Assembly: GCF_001577755.1 (NCBI RefSeq)
Contig: NZ_CP010776.1
Coordinates: 3,782,001-3,846,000 of the forward strand
Reading direction: 5' to 3'
Source of the DNA: Rufibacter sp. DG15C
GTDB taxonomy: Bacteria > Bacteroidota > Bacteroidia > Cytophagales > Hymenobacteraceae
Length of the DNA: 64,000 bases
Part shown: in pieces, positions 16,965-25,972 of the stretch
Layout: every line of letters starts with the position of its first letter
Position numbering within the stretch: position 1 is the stretch's first letter
Made by a program: the position numbers and the translations under genes
The notes under the pieces: model-generated
Database searches by the model: none
Told to the model about the DNA's origin: nothing
What the model saw: only the letters and a program-made list of their open reading frames with translations

Positions 16965-18335
16965 ATGGAATCAAATATAATTAATGAGGTAAAACGCAGA
17001 ATAGAGACCTTCAAAGGCTTAGACTTGCTAGAACTTGTCAGTAAAGCCTATCCTGATATGGCAAGCCTGGAATCCAATCTAATATCAAAGTTCACTGTCT
17101 CAGATTATTTGAATATCAGTGAGAGAGTCTTTATTCAACTTGAGAAAGAGATAGATTCCCCCGATGCACTGATACTACCTGCCACATTCAGTTCCACGGA
17201 TATGGGTAATAATAATATCCTCAATATCCTTGACTCACACTTAAGCTATATCCAAAACCTGCAATTTCAAAACAGCGAGAACACCCTGCTTTGGCTTGCG
17301 CAGTATCAATTACAGAATGGGTTTTATGGCAAATCCAAATACAAAGTTCACGATGCGAATGCTTTGAAACTAAAAAAAGCCTCAGATGAAATAAGCCTTC
17401 AAGCTCAGAAGCTGAAACAGCTAGAAGAAGAACAGAGGAAACTAATCAAACAGCTTAATGACCAGAAAAAAGACTTATCTGATTTCCAAACCCAAAAGCA
17501 AAATGAGTTACAGCAGATTACAAGTAACCTAAGTGCAGCGAACACAAATACAAACCAGATACAGCAACTCCTGAATAGTTCTACTCAGGCAAATTCACAA
17601 GTCAATTCAATTGCCGAGCAGGTACAGAAGGAAAAACTAAGGGTAGATACCACATCAGACGAACTTAATAAAACATATGACAAGCATAGAGGCGAATTCA
17701 CTGATTTGATTAGCCGTATGGCAACAAAAGAAAAGGAATTTATTGACCAGTATGTTGATTTTGAGGCTAAGTTAGGCTTCGTGGAAAGCAAGCACAGTTA
17801 TTTTGAAGACAGGAATACATATCTAGACAATCTCATAGGGCGTGAGGTAGGCGCTTCGCTATTTGAAACCTTCAAGCAACGCAAAACTGAATTGTTCAAA
17901 CCGTTGGAGTTATGGCGGTACGCTGTAGGGGCAGTGGGATTGTTAGCAGTCCTTGCAATATTCGCAGTGTTTACCAATTTTTTTGGCCTTTCTGGAACAT
18001 CAAACCCTATTCTAACTTGGGAGGCCATATTTGTAAACACCCTAAAAACACTTCCTTTCTTCTTTCTGCTTTACTATACTATCTCTCAATATAACAAGGA
18101 GCGTAATTTCCAGGAAGAGTATGCATTCAAGTCCGCAGTGGCTCTTACTATTAAAGCATATTCTGATGTTTTAAAGGATGATACCAATAAAGATGCTCTG
18201 ATATTGAAAGCCGTCTACGGTGTATATAGAAGCCCTATCCAGAATGGCTCTAAGCCTTCAAGAGAGGTAAACTCAGCAACAGATATGGTGAAGGAAGTGG
18301 TTACCAAAGGAGCGGAGGTTTTCTCTAAGAACTGA
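16965..18335 (+). CDS. Coiled-coil membrane protein, unknown
   Basis: 456 residues. Residues 1-130 are helical and soluble. Residues 135-280 form a long coiled coil rich in Gln, Lys and Leu (LKQLEEEQRKLIKQLNDQKK). Two membrane segments follow at 318-341 (RYAVGAVGLLAVLAIFAVF) and 355-374 (IFVNTLKTLPFFFLLYYTIS). A soluble tail ends the chain. No enzyme motif is visible. The gene is followed after 23 bases by a PLD-family nuclease gene on the same strand. A coiled-coil sensor anchored next to a nuclease is a common defence layout, but that reading is inference. Confidence 0.55.
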   Translation: MESNIINEVKRRIETFKGLDLLELVSKAYPDMASLESNLISKFTVSDYLNISERVFIQLEKEIDSPDALILPATFSSTDMGNNNILNILDSHLSYIQNLQFQNSENTLLWLAQYQLQNGFYGKSKYKVHDANALKLKKASDEISLQAQKLKQLEEEQRKLIKQLNDQKKDLSDFQTQKQNELQQITSNLSAANTNTNQIQQLLNSSTQANSQVNSIAEQVQKEKLRVDTTSDELNKTYDKHRGEFTDLISRMATKEKEFIDQYVDFEAKLGFVESKHSYFEDRNTYLDNLIGREVGASLFETFKQRKTELFKPLELWRYAVGAVGLLAVLAIFAVFTNFFGLSGTSNPILTWEAIFVNTLKTLPFFFLLYYTISQYNKERNFQEEYAFKSAVALTIKAYSDVLKDDTNKDALILKAVYGVYRSPIQNGSKPSREVNSATDMVKEVVTKGAEVFSKN

Positions 18336-18358
18336 TTTACTATAGATTTACCCATTTC

Positions 18359-19282
18359 ATGAAAATTCTTCAACCGCACAGAATCAGCACCGAGATTCTA
18401 GACATCATATATGAGGCGAAACAATACCTAATCATCGTCTCACCCTACGTCAACTTCAAATACTGGGAGAGCATAGCAAGCGCCCTTAGCAACGCCAACA
18501 AGCGTGGGGTACGGATTGATTTTTTCGTTCGCAACGAGCCTGACAACTCCGCTAGTTGGGAGCAGGTAGAGAGCCTAGGCATCATCCCAAGGCTTGTAAG
18601 CAACCTGCACGCAAAGTTCTACTTCAACGAGAAGAACGGTGTCATCTCATCCATGAACCTGCTGAGCAGCAGTAATAGCAACTCCATTGAGATAGGGTGC
18701 AAGTTGGAAACCATGGAAGAGTTGGACGAGCTTAAAAGGTTCGTCAAGGACTACGTCACCACCAACGAGGTAAAGGAGAAACCCAGTGAAGATGACCTGT
18801 ACGTCAGCAAGGAGAAGTTCCTGACCGTTCTTGAGAACTACCTTAGCAACGATACCAAGAGCAGGTCAAGCGCCTATTTCAAGAACGGTGCCATACACAT
18901 CAAAGCTTGCTCTAACAGCATCACCATGACGATGGACAAGGTAAAGAACAAGGTCTACCTTGACGCCATACTGTCCCAGGACGAGGCTGAAATGTACAAC
19001 AGCGAGCAGTCCAAATACCTGACGCCTGGATATTTTGTCTATCAGTTTAACAAAGGCGGGAACGGCTACCACAATACCGTAGGCGCTTGGTCACAGGCAA
19101 GGCTTTCTAACTCCTATCTGGAGAACCTTCGGGTTGAAGAGAAAAAGCAGTTGATTTATGAGATTTCAGAGTTTGTAAAGAATGTCACCAAGCTCAAAGA
19201 TGCCTGCTATGCGGCTTATAAAGCAAGTAAGGCCAAACCCTCGCTAGAAATCAATCCCATAAAAATTTCATCTGAGGATTAA
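18359..19282 (+). CDS. Phospholipase D-family nuclease-like protein
   Basis: 307 residues. Residues 1-140 form one PLD domain: a strand YLIIVSPYVNFKYW, a Rossmann-like RGVRIDFFVRNE, then NLHAKFYFNEKNGVISSMNL with the HxK catalytic pair and the trailing Asn/Ser. It ends in SNSIEIG, typical of bacterial PLD nucleases (Nuc, BfiI-like), which act as dimers with one HKD motif per chain. The C-terminal half (YFKNGAIHIKACSNSITMTM; GYFVYQFNKGGNGYH) is unrecognised and could bind DNA. It follows the coiled-coil membrane gene by 23 bases. Confidence 0.75.
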   Translation: MKILQPHRISTEILDIIYEAKQYLIIVSPYVNFKYWESIASALSNANKRGVRIDFFVRNEPDNSASWEQVESLGIIPRLVSNLHAKFYFNEKNGVISSMNLLSSSNSNSIEIGCKLETMEELDELKRFVKDYVTTNEVKEKPSEDDLYVSKEKFLTVLENYLSNDTKSRSSAYFKNGAIHIKACSNSITMTMDKVKNKVYLDAILSQDEAEMYNSEQSKYLTPGYFVYQFNKGGNGYHNTVGAWSQARLSNSYLENLRVEEKKQLIYEISEFVKNVTKLKDACYAAYKASKAKPSLEINPIKISSED

Positions 19283-19321
19283 CCTTTACAATCCTGTGGT
19301 TATTAACTAATACAATTCAAG

Positions 19322-19360
19322 GCACCAAACATTGGCATGCCAAGAATCCGCATTTGGTGC
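19322..19360. repeat. Nested inverted repeat after the PLD gene
   Basis: GCACCAAA (19322-19329) pairs with TTTGGTGC (19353-19360). Inside it the 12-bp palindrome TTGGCATGCCAA lies at 19332-19343. It sits 40 bases past the PLD gene's stop and could be its terminator, though no T run follows. Confidence 0.4.
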
Positions 19361-19468
19361 ATTAAAACTGAGAGCCTATTAATACAAGCCATGCTTGAAA
19401 AGTCTTAGTAAACACCTTTGACCCTCCAAGGACCTATTCCATCTAAATCGCTAACAACCTACTACCGA

Positions 19469-21271
19469 ATGAATCCAGACAACACCTTCTCCATTGCCGC
19501 AAAGACATGCACCCTGAAGCATAATTCCCAGGAGGGTCACTCCACCATTTTTAACAGCGGTGTAAAATATGTCATCCCAATTTACCAACGGCCATATTCG
19601 TGGAAGGAGGAACAGATAGCGAAGTTTTTAGGCGACCTGCTCACCTCCTTCTGGGGAGTTGACGGTAATTCCTCGGAAGAGCCTATGTTCATTGGCACCA
19701 TGCAATTATCAGCCAACAACGGGTCTGGCAAACAAGACATCATAGACGGTCAGCAAAGGCTTACTACTTTTCTGATTCTGCTTAAAGTTTTGAAATCCGA
19801 GTTTCCTGATTGCGGTGAGCTGGCTGATATGGATTTCGACTGGTTATCCACTCAGGTGAGCAAACCTACGCAACAATACTATCTGGATGCATTCATTGCA
19901 GCCGACCTAAAAGCGAGCGGTGATTCGCAGAACCCTTATTTCCGCAATGCGATGCTGATGAAGAACATCCTGATGGATGAAAAGACCAATTTCTCCAACA
20001 TTGACATTGACAAGTTTACAAAGCACCTGTTAAGCAACGTCTACTTTGTGGTCATAGAGACAAGGGCAGGTCTATCCAAAACCCTTCAGATATTCAATGC
20101 CATTAACACCACGGGCCTTGACTTGAACGGTGGTGACATCTTCAAAATCAGGATGTATGAGTATCTGACCGACAAAAAGGGCCAGGATGAGTCGGCCTTT
20201 GAAAGAATCAACCATCTCTACCATAAGATAGATGATTACAACTCAAAGCTGAACGCAGATATCATCAACATAAACGAAGTGCTGCGCATCTATCAATATA
20301 TATTGGTAGCAAGGCACGGACTTCCTACAACGCTTTACTACCAGGGCGTAGAAACCTTTTACGAGGGTCTTTTTGACACGGTGTTCAACATTAACCATTG
20401 GGACCACTTCAAGAACAACATCTCCACGCTAGAACTATCACTTGAAGACTTAGAGCAGATAATTGACGTTAGGTATGCCTGGGAAAAGCAATGGAGAAGC
20501 AAAGAGGGCTTCACTGCTGAGGATGCCTGCGCCATGCACTTCATATGGAGTTCAAGATACACCAGATACTGGAATCTAGTCCTCGTCTATCTTCACAAGT
20601 ACAGAGGAACTGAAAACGAATCTGACAACCTGTTACTTTTCATAAGGCAGCTAAGCAAGGTTTTCACCATCTACAGCATACGTTACCAAAAAATCAAAAG
20701 CGATATCTTCTATGGTTTCATGCACAAGGTTATTGATGCCCTGGTCAACAAGCCCTTCGAGGAAACCATGGCCATCATCAACAGCAAGATTGGCAAGGAG
20801 AAAGACCATAACCCAGGTGGCTGGTATGATTTAAACCATTTTCTTTCGGAGAGATTGACAGATAATCCAAGAAGAAAAGGTATCATTTGTAGATTGTCAG
20901 CTATGCTTGAGGAAGACTATAAATCAACTCAAAAGGAGCAGATTAACGCTATTAGGAAGAGGCTGTTTGAATCTAAGATTGATATTGAGCATATTCAGTC
21001 TTACCATGACAGCAACGGTGAATTGAGACAGGAGATATGGGACGAATGGAAGCATAACATCAATTCACTAGGAAACCTGATGGTGCTGGAGCAGTCCATA
21101 AACCGCTCGATTAGCAATAAGCCGTACGAGGTGAAAATTCAAGGGTACCCGACTAGCTCCTTCTCTATTGTAAAAAACCACTCTACTTTATACGGTGAGT
21201 GGGGCTTGGATAAGTGCCTTGAGAGAAAGGAAAAGGAGAAAAACAAAATCCTGAACTATCTCTTCAATTAA
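19469..21271 (+). CDS. Single-chain GmrSD-type DUF262/DUF1524 protein
   Basis: 600 residues from the ATG at 19469; the frame extends upstream to a TTG, which I do not favour. The N-terminal DUF262 domain shows VIPIYQRPYSW (about residues 35-45), FIGTMQL and DIIDGQQRLTTF, the ParB-like NTP-binding set of GmrS. The C-terminal DUF1524 domain has KIDIEHIQSY and NSLGNLMVLEQSINRSISNK, the His-centred HNH-like nuclease of GmrD. GmrSD-type enzymes are modification-dependent (type IV) restriction enzymes of glucosylated hydroxymethylcytosine DNA, and BrxU is a fused relative. All key motifs are present. It lies alone, with its own downstream terminator. Confidence 0.85.
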   Translation: MNPDNTFSIAAKTCTLKHNSQEGHSTIFNSGVKYVIPIYQRPYSWKEEQIAKFLGDLLTSFWGVDGNSSEEPMFIGTMQLSANNGSGKQDIIDGQQRLTTFLILLKVLKSEFPDCGELADMDFDWLSTQVSKPTQQYYLDAFIAADLKASGDSQNPYFRNAMLMKNILMDEKTNFSNIDIDKFTKHLLSNVYFVVIETRAGLSKTLQIFNAINTTGLDLNGGDIFKIRMYEYLTDKKGQDESAFERINHLYHKIDDYNSKLNADIININEVLRIYQYILVARHGLPTTLYYQGVETFYEGLFDTVFNINHWDHFKNNISTLELSLEDLEQIIDVRYAWEKQWRSKEGFTAEDACAMHFIWSSRYTRYWNLVLVYLHKYRGTENESDNLLLFIRQLSKVFTIYSIRYQKIKSDIFYGFMHKVIDALVNKPFEETMAIINSKIGKEKDHNPGGWYDLNHFLSERLTDNPRRKGIICRLSAMLEEDYKSTQKEQINAIRKRLFESKIDIEHIQSYHDSNGELRQEIWDEWKHNINSLGNLMVLEQSINRSISNKPYEVKIQGYPTSSFSIVKNHSTLYGEWGLDKCLERKEKEKNKILNYLFN

Positions 21272-21420
21272 ATATCCAAAAAAGGTTAAACTTCCCGTTA
21301 ACTGATGGTTCTTCGTAGGTTTAAGGAACGGCCTATAAAAAGTCTTTCATATAGTACATAACTGAGTAATAATATATTAAAAGGTAATCCTTTGGCTAGG
21401 TATTATTTCCAATGAATATT

Positions 21421-21458
21421 AAAAAGGCTCTTAGTCCGATAGGATTGGGAGCCTTTTT
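21421..21458. terminator. Bidirectional intrinsic terminator
   Basis: AAAAAGGCTC at 21421-21430 pairs exactly with GAGCCTTTTT at 21449-21458. A T run is present on both strands. It lies between the convergent genes ending at 21271 (plus) and 21500 (minus). Confidence 0.85.
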
Positions 21459-21499
21459 AATAAAACCAGGAGCTAATAATCATTTACTAAGGTCTCCCC

Positions 21500-21895
21500 C
21501 TAGCCTTTAGCTTTCAATAAAACTAATAGCTTCTTTATTTTCTGCTTCCTATTAAGTGCGTTATATTCTGCCGAGTCATATACCATGTCTGGTTCAAGTA
21601 CATGGGCTAAGTTTTTATAATCAAACCTATCCAGTGTATAACTGTGGTTAATATCTTCATTACAAGACCAACTAGAATAAAAGCATAGGTGTGGCTTGCT
21701 AAGGCTCCTAGAAATTTCAACTTCTTTTATATAGAAGTTCTTAGACGGCTTTCCGCAGCCACATCTCCCAACGCATTCGCACCAGTAATCTGAATCCTCT
21801 GGATATTCAGCAATTGTCACCAAGTCATTCTTCTTTGAAAGCTTGTAGTATAATTCATTTGTAACTTCCTCGGAAGTTCTTCTCTTCTTTTTCAT
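21500..21895 (-). CDS. Unknown 131-residue protein with a Cys cluster
   Basis: 131 residues. The N-terminus is basic (KKKRRTSEEVTNELYYKLSK). The centre has CECVGRCGCGKPSKNFYIKE, four closely spaced Cys that may bind a metal. Aromatic and acidic stretches follow (FYSSWSCNEDINHSYTLDRF), then a basic helical end. I recognise no family. It starts about 80 bases after the stop of the polymerase-like gene on the same strand and may be co-transcribed with it. Confidence 0.5.
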   Translation of the reverse strand: MKKKRRTSEEVTNELYYKLSKKNDLVTIAEYPEDSDYWCECVGRCGCGKPSKNFYIKEVEISRSLSKPHLCFYSSWSCNEDINHSYTLDRFDYKNLAHVLEPDMVYDSAEYNALNRKQKIKKLLVLLKAKG

Positions 21896-21973
21896 TTTAT
21901 AATAAGTTAAATACCCTCATTATAGATAAGACTAGAAGAAAGTTTAAATCAGAGAAAAAGAAATTCAACATTT

Positions 21974-23362
21974 TTATGCCGCCATGTCTAAACACGTAGC
22001 AAACTCGCTTTCAGTGACTTGCTCAGCGTCAAGCGATGGTATAATGTTAAATTCCTGGATGAAGTACTTGGTTATGGTGTCCATCACCAATCCTGCGTTA
22101 TAGTCAAAGGTCAGGATAGAATCATGGATGGTGGATAGAAACACTGAGTTACGCATCAAGGCTTTCGTCACCTTGCCAATTATGATATGCGCCTCGTTAA
22201 ACTGCATCCTTCTGCTAAGGTCTTTATGACTTGCAATCTTATGGTGCCTTATCACAGCATAGACGTTTGGGAATCTATTTCTAAAGTATGCAGATTCCTT
22301 ACTTTTATCGGCCCAGCCATTGCTGCAATAAAACAATGTAGCGAACAGCATCTGCTTGAAGGCTGACCTGTTACCCATGTAGTTCATCTCGTCCATCAAC
22401 TCATTGTACAGTCTTCCTCTGCTGCACAGCGAGATATACTCCTGGACGTCTTTTGGGATGTCGGTGCCGTAGTAATCAACCAGTAGGCTACAGAAGATGA
22501 ACGGCTGCGAGTTGCGTATGTCTATGTTCACTAACGGTACGTGGGGATGGTTCCTGTGATACAGGAACTGGCGAAGCGACTTAGATAAGTTGGTCACGAA
22601 GGTGAAGACTCGGCCTGTTTTTAAATCCTCCGTGAAGCAGAATTCCCTATTCATAATGTTTTGGATGGACACCCTATCAGTGTTATACTTGTCTAGCATG
22701 ACCTTTTTAAGGTTCTCAGGAATATTCAATAAGAATAGGTCGTACTTGTCTTCGTGCTTCAATGATATGGAGTAGAAATCCGTGTCAGGGTGATTTTCTA
22801 TACCCACCTTAAATGCCCCATACAAGCCATCTGGCGGCAGCGAATCTATCAGGGTGATAGTGTCTTCGTATTTCTTATTGATGTAATCTAGGGCCTCCTG
22901 ATGGCGTATCAGGATGTTCTTTAGCTGAGACTTAATGTAGTTTGCTGGCTTGGAGTCGCTCTTATGCTTCATCCTATCAAGCTTGTCAGCGAACACCTCC
23001 TTCAGTACCATAATCTGCACCGCCTTCGAACTGTATTCCATGGAGATATCATAGCCTTTGGACTCCTTTCCTTCAATGTAGTGGTTATCGGTGACGATGA
23101 CGTTCCATTCCAACAAATCATTTAGCACCATCTGGTAATAGTCGCTTCCTAGGACCCTAGCCAACATTCGTGCCTTCAGAGATACAAGCCCATTTCTTTT
23201 CGGCTTGGCGAATATCTTCTGCTCTATGATTTTAGACAACACGTAGGCGTATTTGTCTTGGTGGTCAAACTTGTGTTGCGTATTATATTTTGACAGTATT
23301 AGTTTCTCTAACTCAACACTCCCTGGAATATATAGCATCCTTTCTTTTTTCTTTTTCTTCAT
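21974..23362 (-). CDS. Protein with family A polymerase-like palm motifs
   Basis: 462 residues. The C-terminal half carries, in order, motifs like those of family A DNA polymerases and single-subunit RNA polymerases. VNIDIRNSQPFIFCSLL resembles motif A (Asp near residue 287, with an SQ). RSAFKQMLFATLFYC, then FRNRFPNVYAVI, resembles motif B and the O-helix region. LSTIHDSILTF resembles motif C (HDS near residue 414). The N-terminal half looks like winged-helix DNA-binding segments and no exonuclease domain is visible. Such compact proteins could replicate an integrated or plasmid element. Enzyme activity is inferred. It is divergent from a long AT-rich region. Confidence 0.6.
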   Translation of the reverse strand: MKKKKKERMLYIPGSVELEKLILSKYNTQHKFDHQDKYAYVLSKIIEQKIFAKPKRNGLVSLKARMLARVLGSDYYQMVLNDLLEWNVIVTDNHYIEGKESKGYDISMEYSSKAVQIMVLKEVFADKLDRMKHKSDSKPANYIKSQLKNILIRHQEALDYINKKYEDTITLIDSLPPDGLYGAFKVGIENHPDTDFYSISLKHEDKYDLFLLNIPENLKKVMLDKYNTDRVSIQNIMNREFCFTEDLKTGRVFTFVTNLSKSLRQFLYHRNHPHVPLVNIDIRNSQPFIFCSLLVDYYGTDIPKDVQEYISLCSRGRLYNELMDEMNYMGNRSAFKQMLFATLFYCSNGWADKSKESAYFRNRFPNVYAVIRHHKIASHKDLSRRMQFNEAHIIIGKVTKALMRNSVFLSTIHDSILTFDYNAGLVMDTITKYFIQEFNIIPSLDAEQVTESEFATCLDMAA

Positions 23363-24052
23363 TTTACTAATTATTTTTTCTCATTTATATATCATATGAG
23401 AAACCCCCTATTAGTTTTAAAATGAAGTCTGCTATAATAAAATAATTATTTTAAAACCGTTTTGAATACCATCATCCATTACATGTATCCTACCACTGCG
23501 TTATGGATACATATATTAGAAGCCAATAATAAGCAATTGAATGGTTTAACTATTTAGTCTTTCTTATTTTTATATATTTAATTAGAGCATTATTATCTTA
23601 TCCATTTATAACATATTAAATATTAATCTATATATTATTATCTTGTATAAATTTCCCACTAAATATATTAATTATATAAATTCTTATTCTATATCTTACG
23701 ATTCCAGACCTTGAACATTTAAATAGGTAAAACATCGTATACAGCCAGCAAAAGCATATTTTAAGCCATACCCAAAACACCTAAAATTTCACATAGATTT
23801 ACCTGTTTCACCTGCGTGAGCGCATGCGAATGCAACAGTACCTTAGAGTGTCAGAGAGCAGGTGGCTTTAGTTATCATATCTACATCATGCCATTAAAGC
23901 ATTATACTTATTATACTCTGATAAGAAGTATCATAAACTTTTAAAGCAACGAACAAACATATTATTTATCCTTGGTTATGGCCAAATGTACTGTGAACAT
24001 ATTGGTTATGTTGTCCGTTTACTCAGCATAAACTACCTAAAACAATTACAGA
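23363..24052. other. 690-base AT-rich region upstream of the polymerase-like gene
   Basis: No gene was found. The first 350 bases are extremely AT-rich. GTTTTAAAAT at 23414-23423 pairs with ATTTTAAAAC at 23448-23457. A weaker pair, CACCTGC (23809-23815) and GCAGGTG (23858-23864), flanks a GC-richer patch with GCGCATGCG. The place next to a replication-like gene makes an element origin possible. Otherwise it holds the divergent promoters. Confidence 0.4.
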
Positions 24053-24241
24053 ATGAGCGTTATTTTCAAGCAAGTCGGAGACAACATATTAGGGTTTGAT
24101 ATAATAGAAGTTATTCAGTTCAATTATGATGGCCAAGGGTCAGCATTAGCCTACGCTGACAATTACACTATAACAGTATCTGAACCTGAATTATCAGAGG
24201 TATTACTTAATGACGAATTTTATGAGATGGTAAGGTCATAA
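24053..24241 (+). CDS. Unknown 62-residue protein
   Basis: 62 residues (SVIFKQVGDNILGFDIIEVI at the start, then YDGQGSALAYADNYTITVSE). It is probably mostly beta, acidic and soluble, with a helical end (LLNDEFYEMVR). I recognise no family. The protein-like composition and clear ATG make it plausible. It stands alone after the long AT-rich region. Confidence 0.4.
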   Translation: MSVIFKQVGDNILGFDIIEVIQFNYDGQGSALAYADNYTITVSEPELSEVLLNDEFYEMVRS

Positions 24242-24490
24242 CTGGCCGAAACCAAAGCTTGTAGTCTGAAAGCTGAATATCAATGAACTAGCAACTCAAT
24301 ACTGCTTTCCCCTTTCGTGACTTTATTGAATCATCCATACCGTTATGGGTAATCCCTTTTTAGGTATGGGATTATTATCAACCATATAAACCATACTAAA
24401 TTTTTAACACCCTCTAACTGGGCATACTTACCCCACCATTACTTAAATTGCGACAGGGATAACCCATCATAAATCAAGAATACGCTCATC

Positions 24491-24709
24491 GTGGAAGATT
24501 ACATTGAAGAAGTAGACATACAGGAGGTAAAGAGAACGTTCGCCATCAGGGAAGACCTGTTTGAGAAGCTTGAACAAGAGGCATACTGGGAACGCACAAC
24601 ACAGAAGGACATACTGAACGAGGCGCTGGCCCAATATTTCGCTGATAAGAGTGTCAAGGCTATTCCATCTACCTACAACAAGCCCAGGCGTGGCCGCAAG
24701 CCGCAGTGA
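24491..24709 (+). CDS. Ribbon-helix-helix-type DNA-binding protein
   Basis: 72 residues from a GTG at 24491. VKRTFAIREDLFEKLEQEAY is a strand-plus-helix as in CopG/ParG proteins. The second helix is TTQKDILNEALAQYFADKS, and a basic tail follows (PRRGRKPQ). This is the RHH layout, binding DNA as dimers of paired strands. It lies 30 bases before the DNA methyltransferase gene and probably shares its transcript, so it may control it or serve the mobile element. Confidence 0.65.
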   Translation: MEDYIEEVDIQEVKRTFAIREDLFEKLEQEAYWERTTQKDILNEALAQYFADKSVKAIPSTYNKPRRGRKPQ

Positions 24710-24739
24710 CTGAAGCAAACCACCAACGGGCAACTGGAA

Positions 24740-25480
24740 GTGAACAAAATCTATCATGGCGACTGCTTTGACTTCCTACCTCTTATGGAAGATAATTCAG
24801 TTGACCTGGTATTAATAGACTTACCGTTCGGAACAACACGTGCCAAGTGGGATATACCTTTAGACCTTGATAAACTTTGGTCTGAGCTAATTAGGGTCAC
24901 TAAAAGCAATTCAGCCATTCTTATGTTCAGCCAAGCTCCCTATGACAAGGTATTGGCGTCTAGCAACATGAAAATGTTTCGTTATGAAATAATCTGGTCC
25001 AAAACTCATGCTACAGGTCACCTAAATGCTATGAAAATGCCAATGAAGAGCCACGAAAACATTCTGGTTTTTTATAAAAAACTACCAGTTTACAATCCAC
25101 AGAAGACCTATGGTCATAAACTCAAGACGGTAAAAGCCGAGAGTAGGAAGACCGCAGAGACGACCATATATAATAAGCATGACAAGCACATAGACTACGC
25201 CTCGACTGAGCGGTATCCTAGGAGCGTGGTGAGGTTCGCATCCGATAGGCAGAAGCTAAGCCTTCACGAGACGCAGAAGCCCATAGACCTCTTAGAATAC
25301 TTCATAAGGACATACACAAACGAAGGCGCATTGGTACTTGACACATGCTCTGGGTCTGGAAGCTTGGCTGCCGCCTGTATTAACACCAACAGACGGTTCA
25401 TCTGCATGGAAAAGGACGAGAACTTCCATCGGCTATCTGTAGAGCGGATAGAGCAGATGCCAACCAGTATTCAGAAATAG
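24740..25480 (+). CDS. DNA methyltransferase (N4-cytosine/N6-adenine, beta class)
   Basis: 246 residues from a GTG at 24740. The catalytic motif IV comes first as DLPFG (about residues 28-32, a DPPY variant typical of phage and element enzymes). The AdoMet-binding motif I comes late as LDTCSGSGSL (about 208-217), the beta-class order. HGDCFDFLP at the N-terminus and HETQKPIDLLEYFIRTY before motif I fit the family. No restriction endonuclease is adjacent, so it is an orphan enzyme that may protect the element or mark its DNA. The closest upstream gene is the RHH protein. Confidence 0.9.
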   Translation: MNKIYHGDCFDFLPLMEDNSVDLVLIDLPFGTTRAKWDIPLDLDKLWSELIRVTKSNSAILMFSQAPYDKVLASSNMKMFRYEIIWSKTHATGHLNAMKMPMKSHENILVFYKKLPVYNPQKTYGHKLKTVKAESRKTAETTIYNKHDKHIDYASTERYPRSVVRFASDRQKLSLHETQKPIDLLEYFIRTYTNEGALVLDTCSGSGSLAAACINTNRRFICMEKDENFHRLSVERIEQMPTSIQK

Positions 25481-25592
25481 CCAACAAGAAAGCAAAAGGG
25501 AAAGGGTGCCATCAACTAGCACCATTTCCCTTTTTAAAGAAATGGCAAATCTTTTACAATCAAATATTTCTACAGAGTTTACATCAATTACA

Positions 25593-25832
25593 TTATTGGG
25601 CTAACCCGCCACTAGCGGACAGCCTTGCCTCGATATACTCTTCGGCCTTTATTGTAAGTTGTTTCACGTCTTCCATACCGTTTGCAATCTCTTCTCTGAA
25701 AGCATCGTCTAGCAGTCCAAAGTAAATACCGCCAACTATTCTCTCGGTTCTCTGCTTGTTCTTTAATGTGTCTAGGAAGTCGTCTAAGTATGTATCAACT
25801 GTATCCTGGTCAAACCTCGGCATCGTATTCAT
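25593..25832 (-). CDS. Unknown small helical protein
   Basis: 79 residues, mostly helical and acidic (DQDTVDTYLDDFLDTLKNKQ; FGLLDDAFREEIANGMEDVK; TIKAEEYIEARL). An internal ATG four codons in is also possible. I recognise no family. It is convergent with the methyltransferase gene and divergent from the nuclease lipoprotein gene. Confidence 0.45.
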   Translation of the reverse strand: MNTMPRFDQDTVDTYLDDFLDTLKNKQRTERIVGGIYFGLLDDAFREEIANGMEDVKQLTIKAEEYIEARLSASGGLAQ

Positions 25833-25972
25833 TTAGTTTTTACGGTAACAGCCTCTAACTGCTACTTACTGTATATATCAATTACGGCATCCCTTCTAGC
25901 GAATAAACGTTTCTGATTCCACATAATGTATTACATCCTAACTCAATAATACTTAACCATTAATTGATTCCG

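Noticed and set aside
19418-19468. TTG start for the GmrSD-type protein
   Set aside because: An ATG at 19469 gives the usual domain start; the extra residues are not family-like.
24334-24400. Inverted repeat CCATACC / GGTATGG before the RHH gene
   Set aside because: Only seven paired bases with a loop of about 20; consistent with chance in AT-rich DNA.
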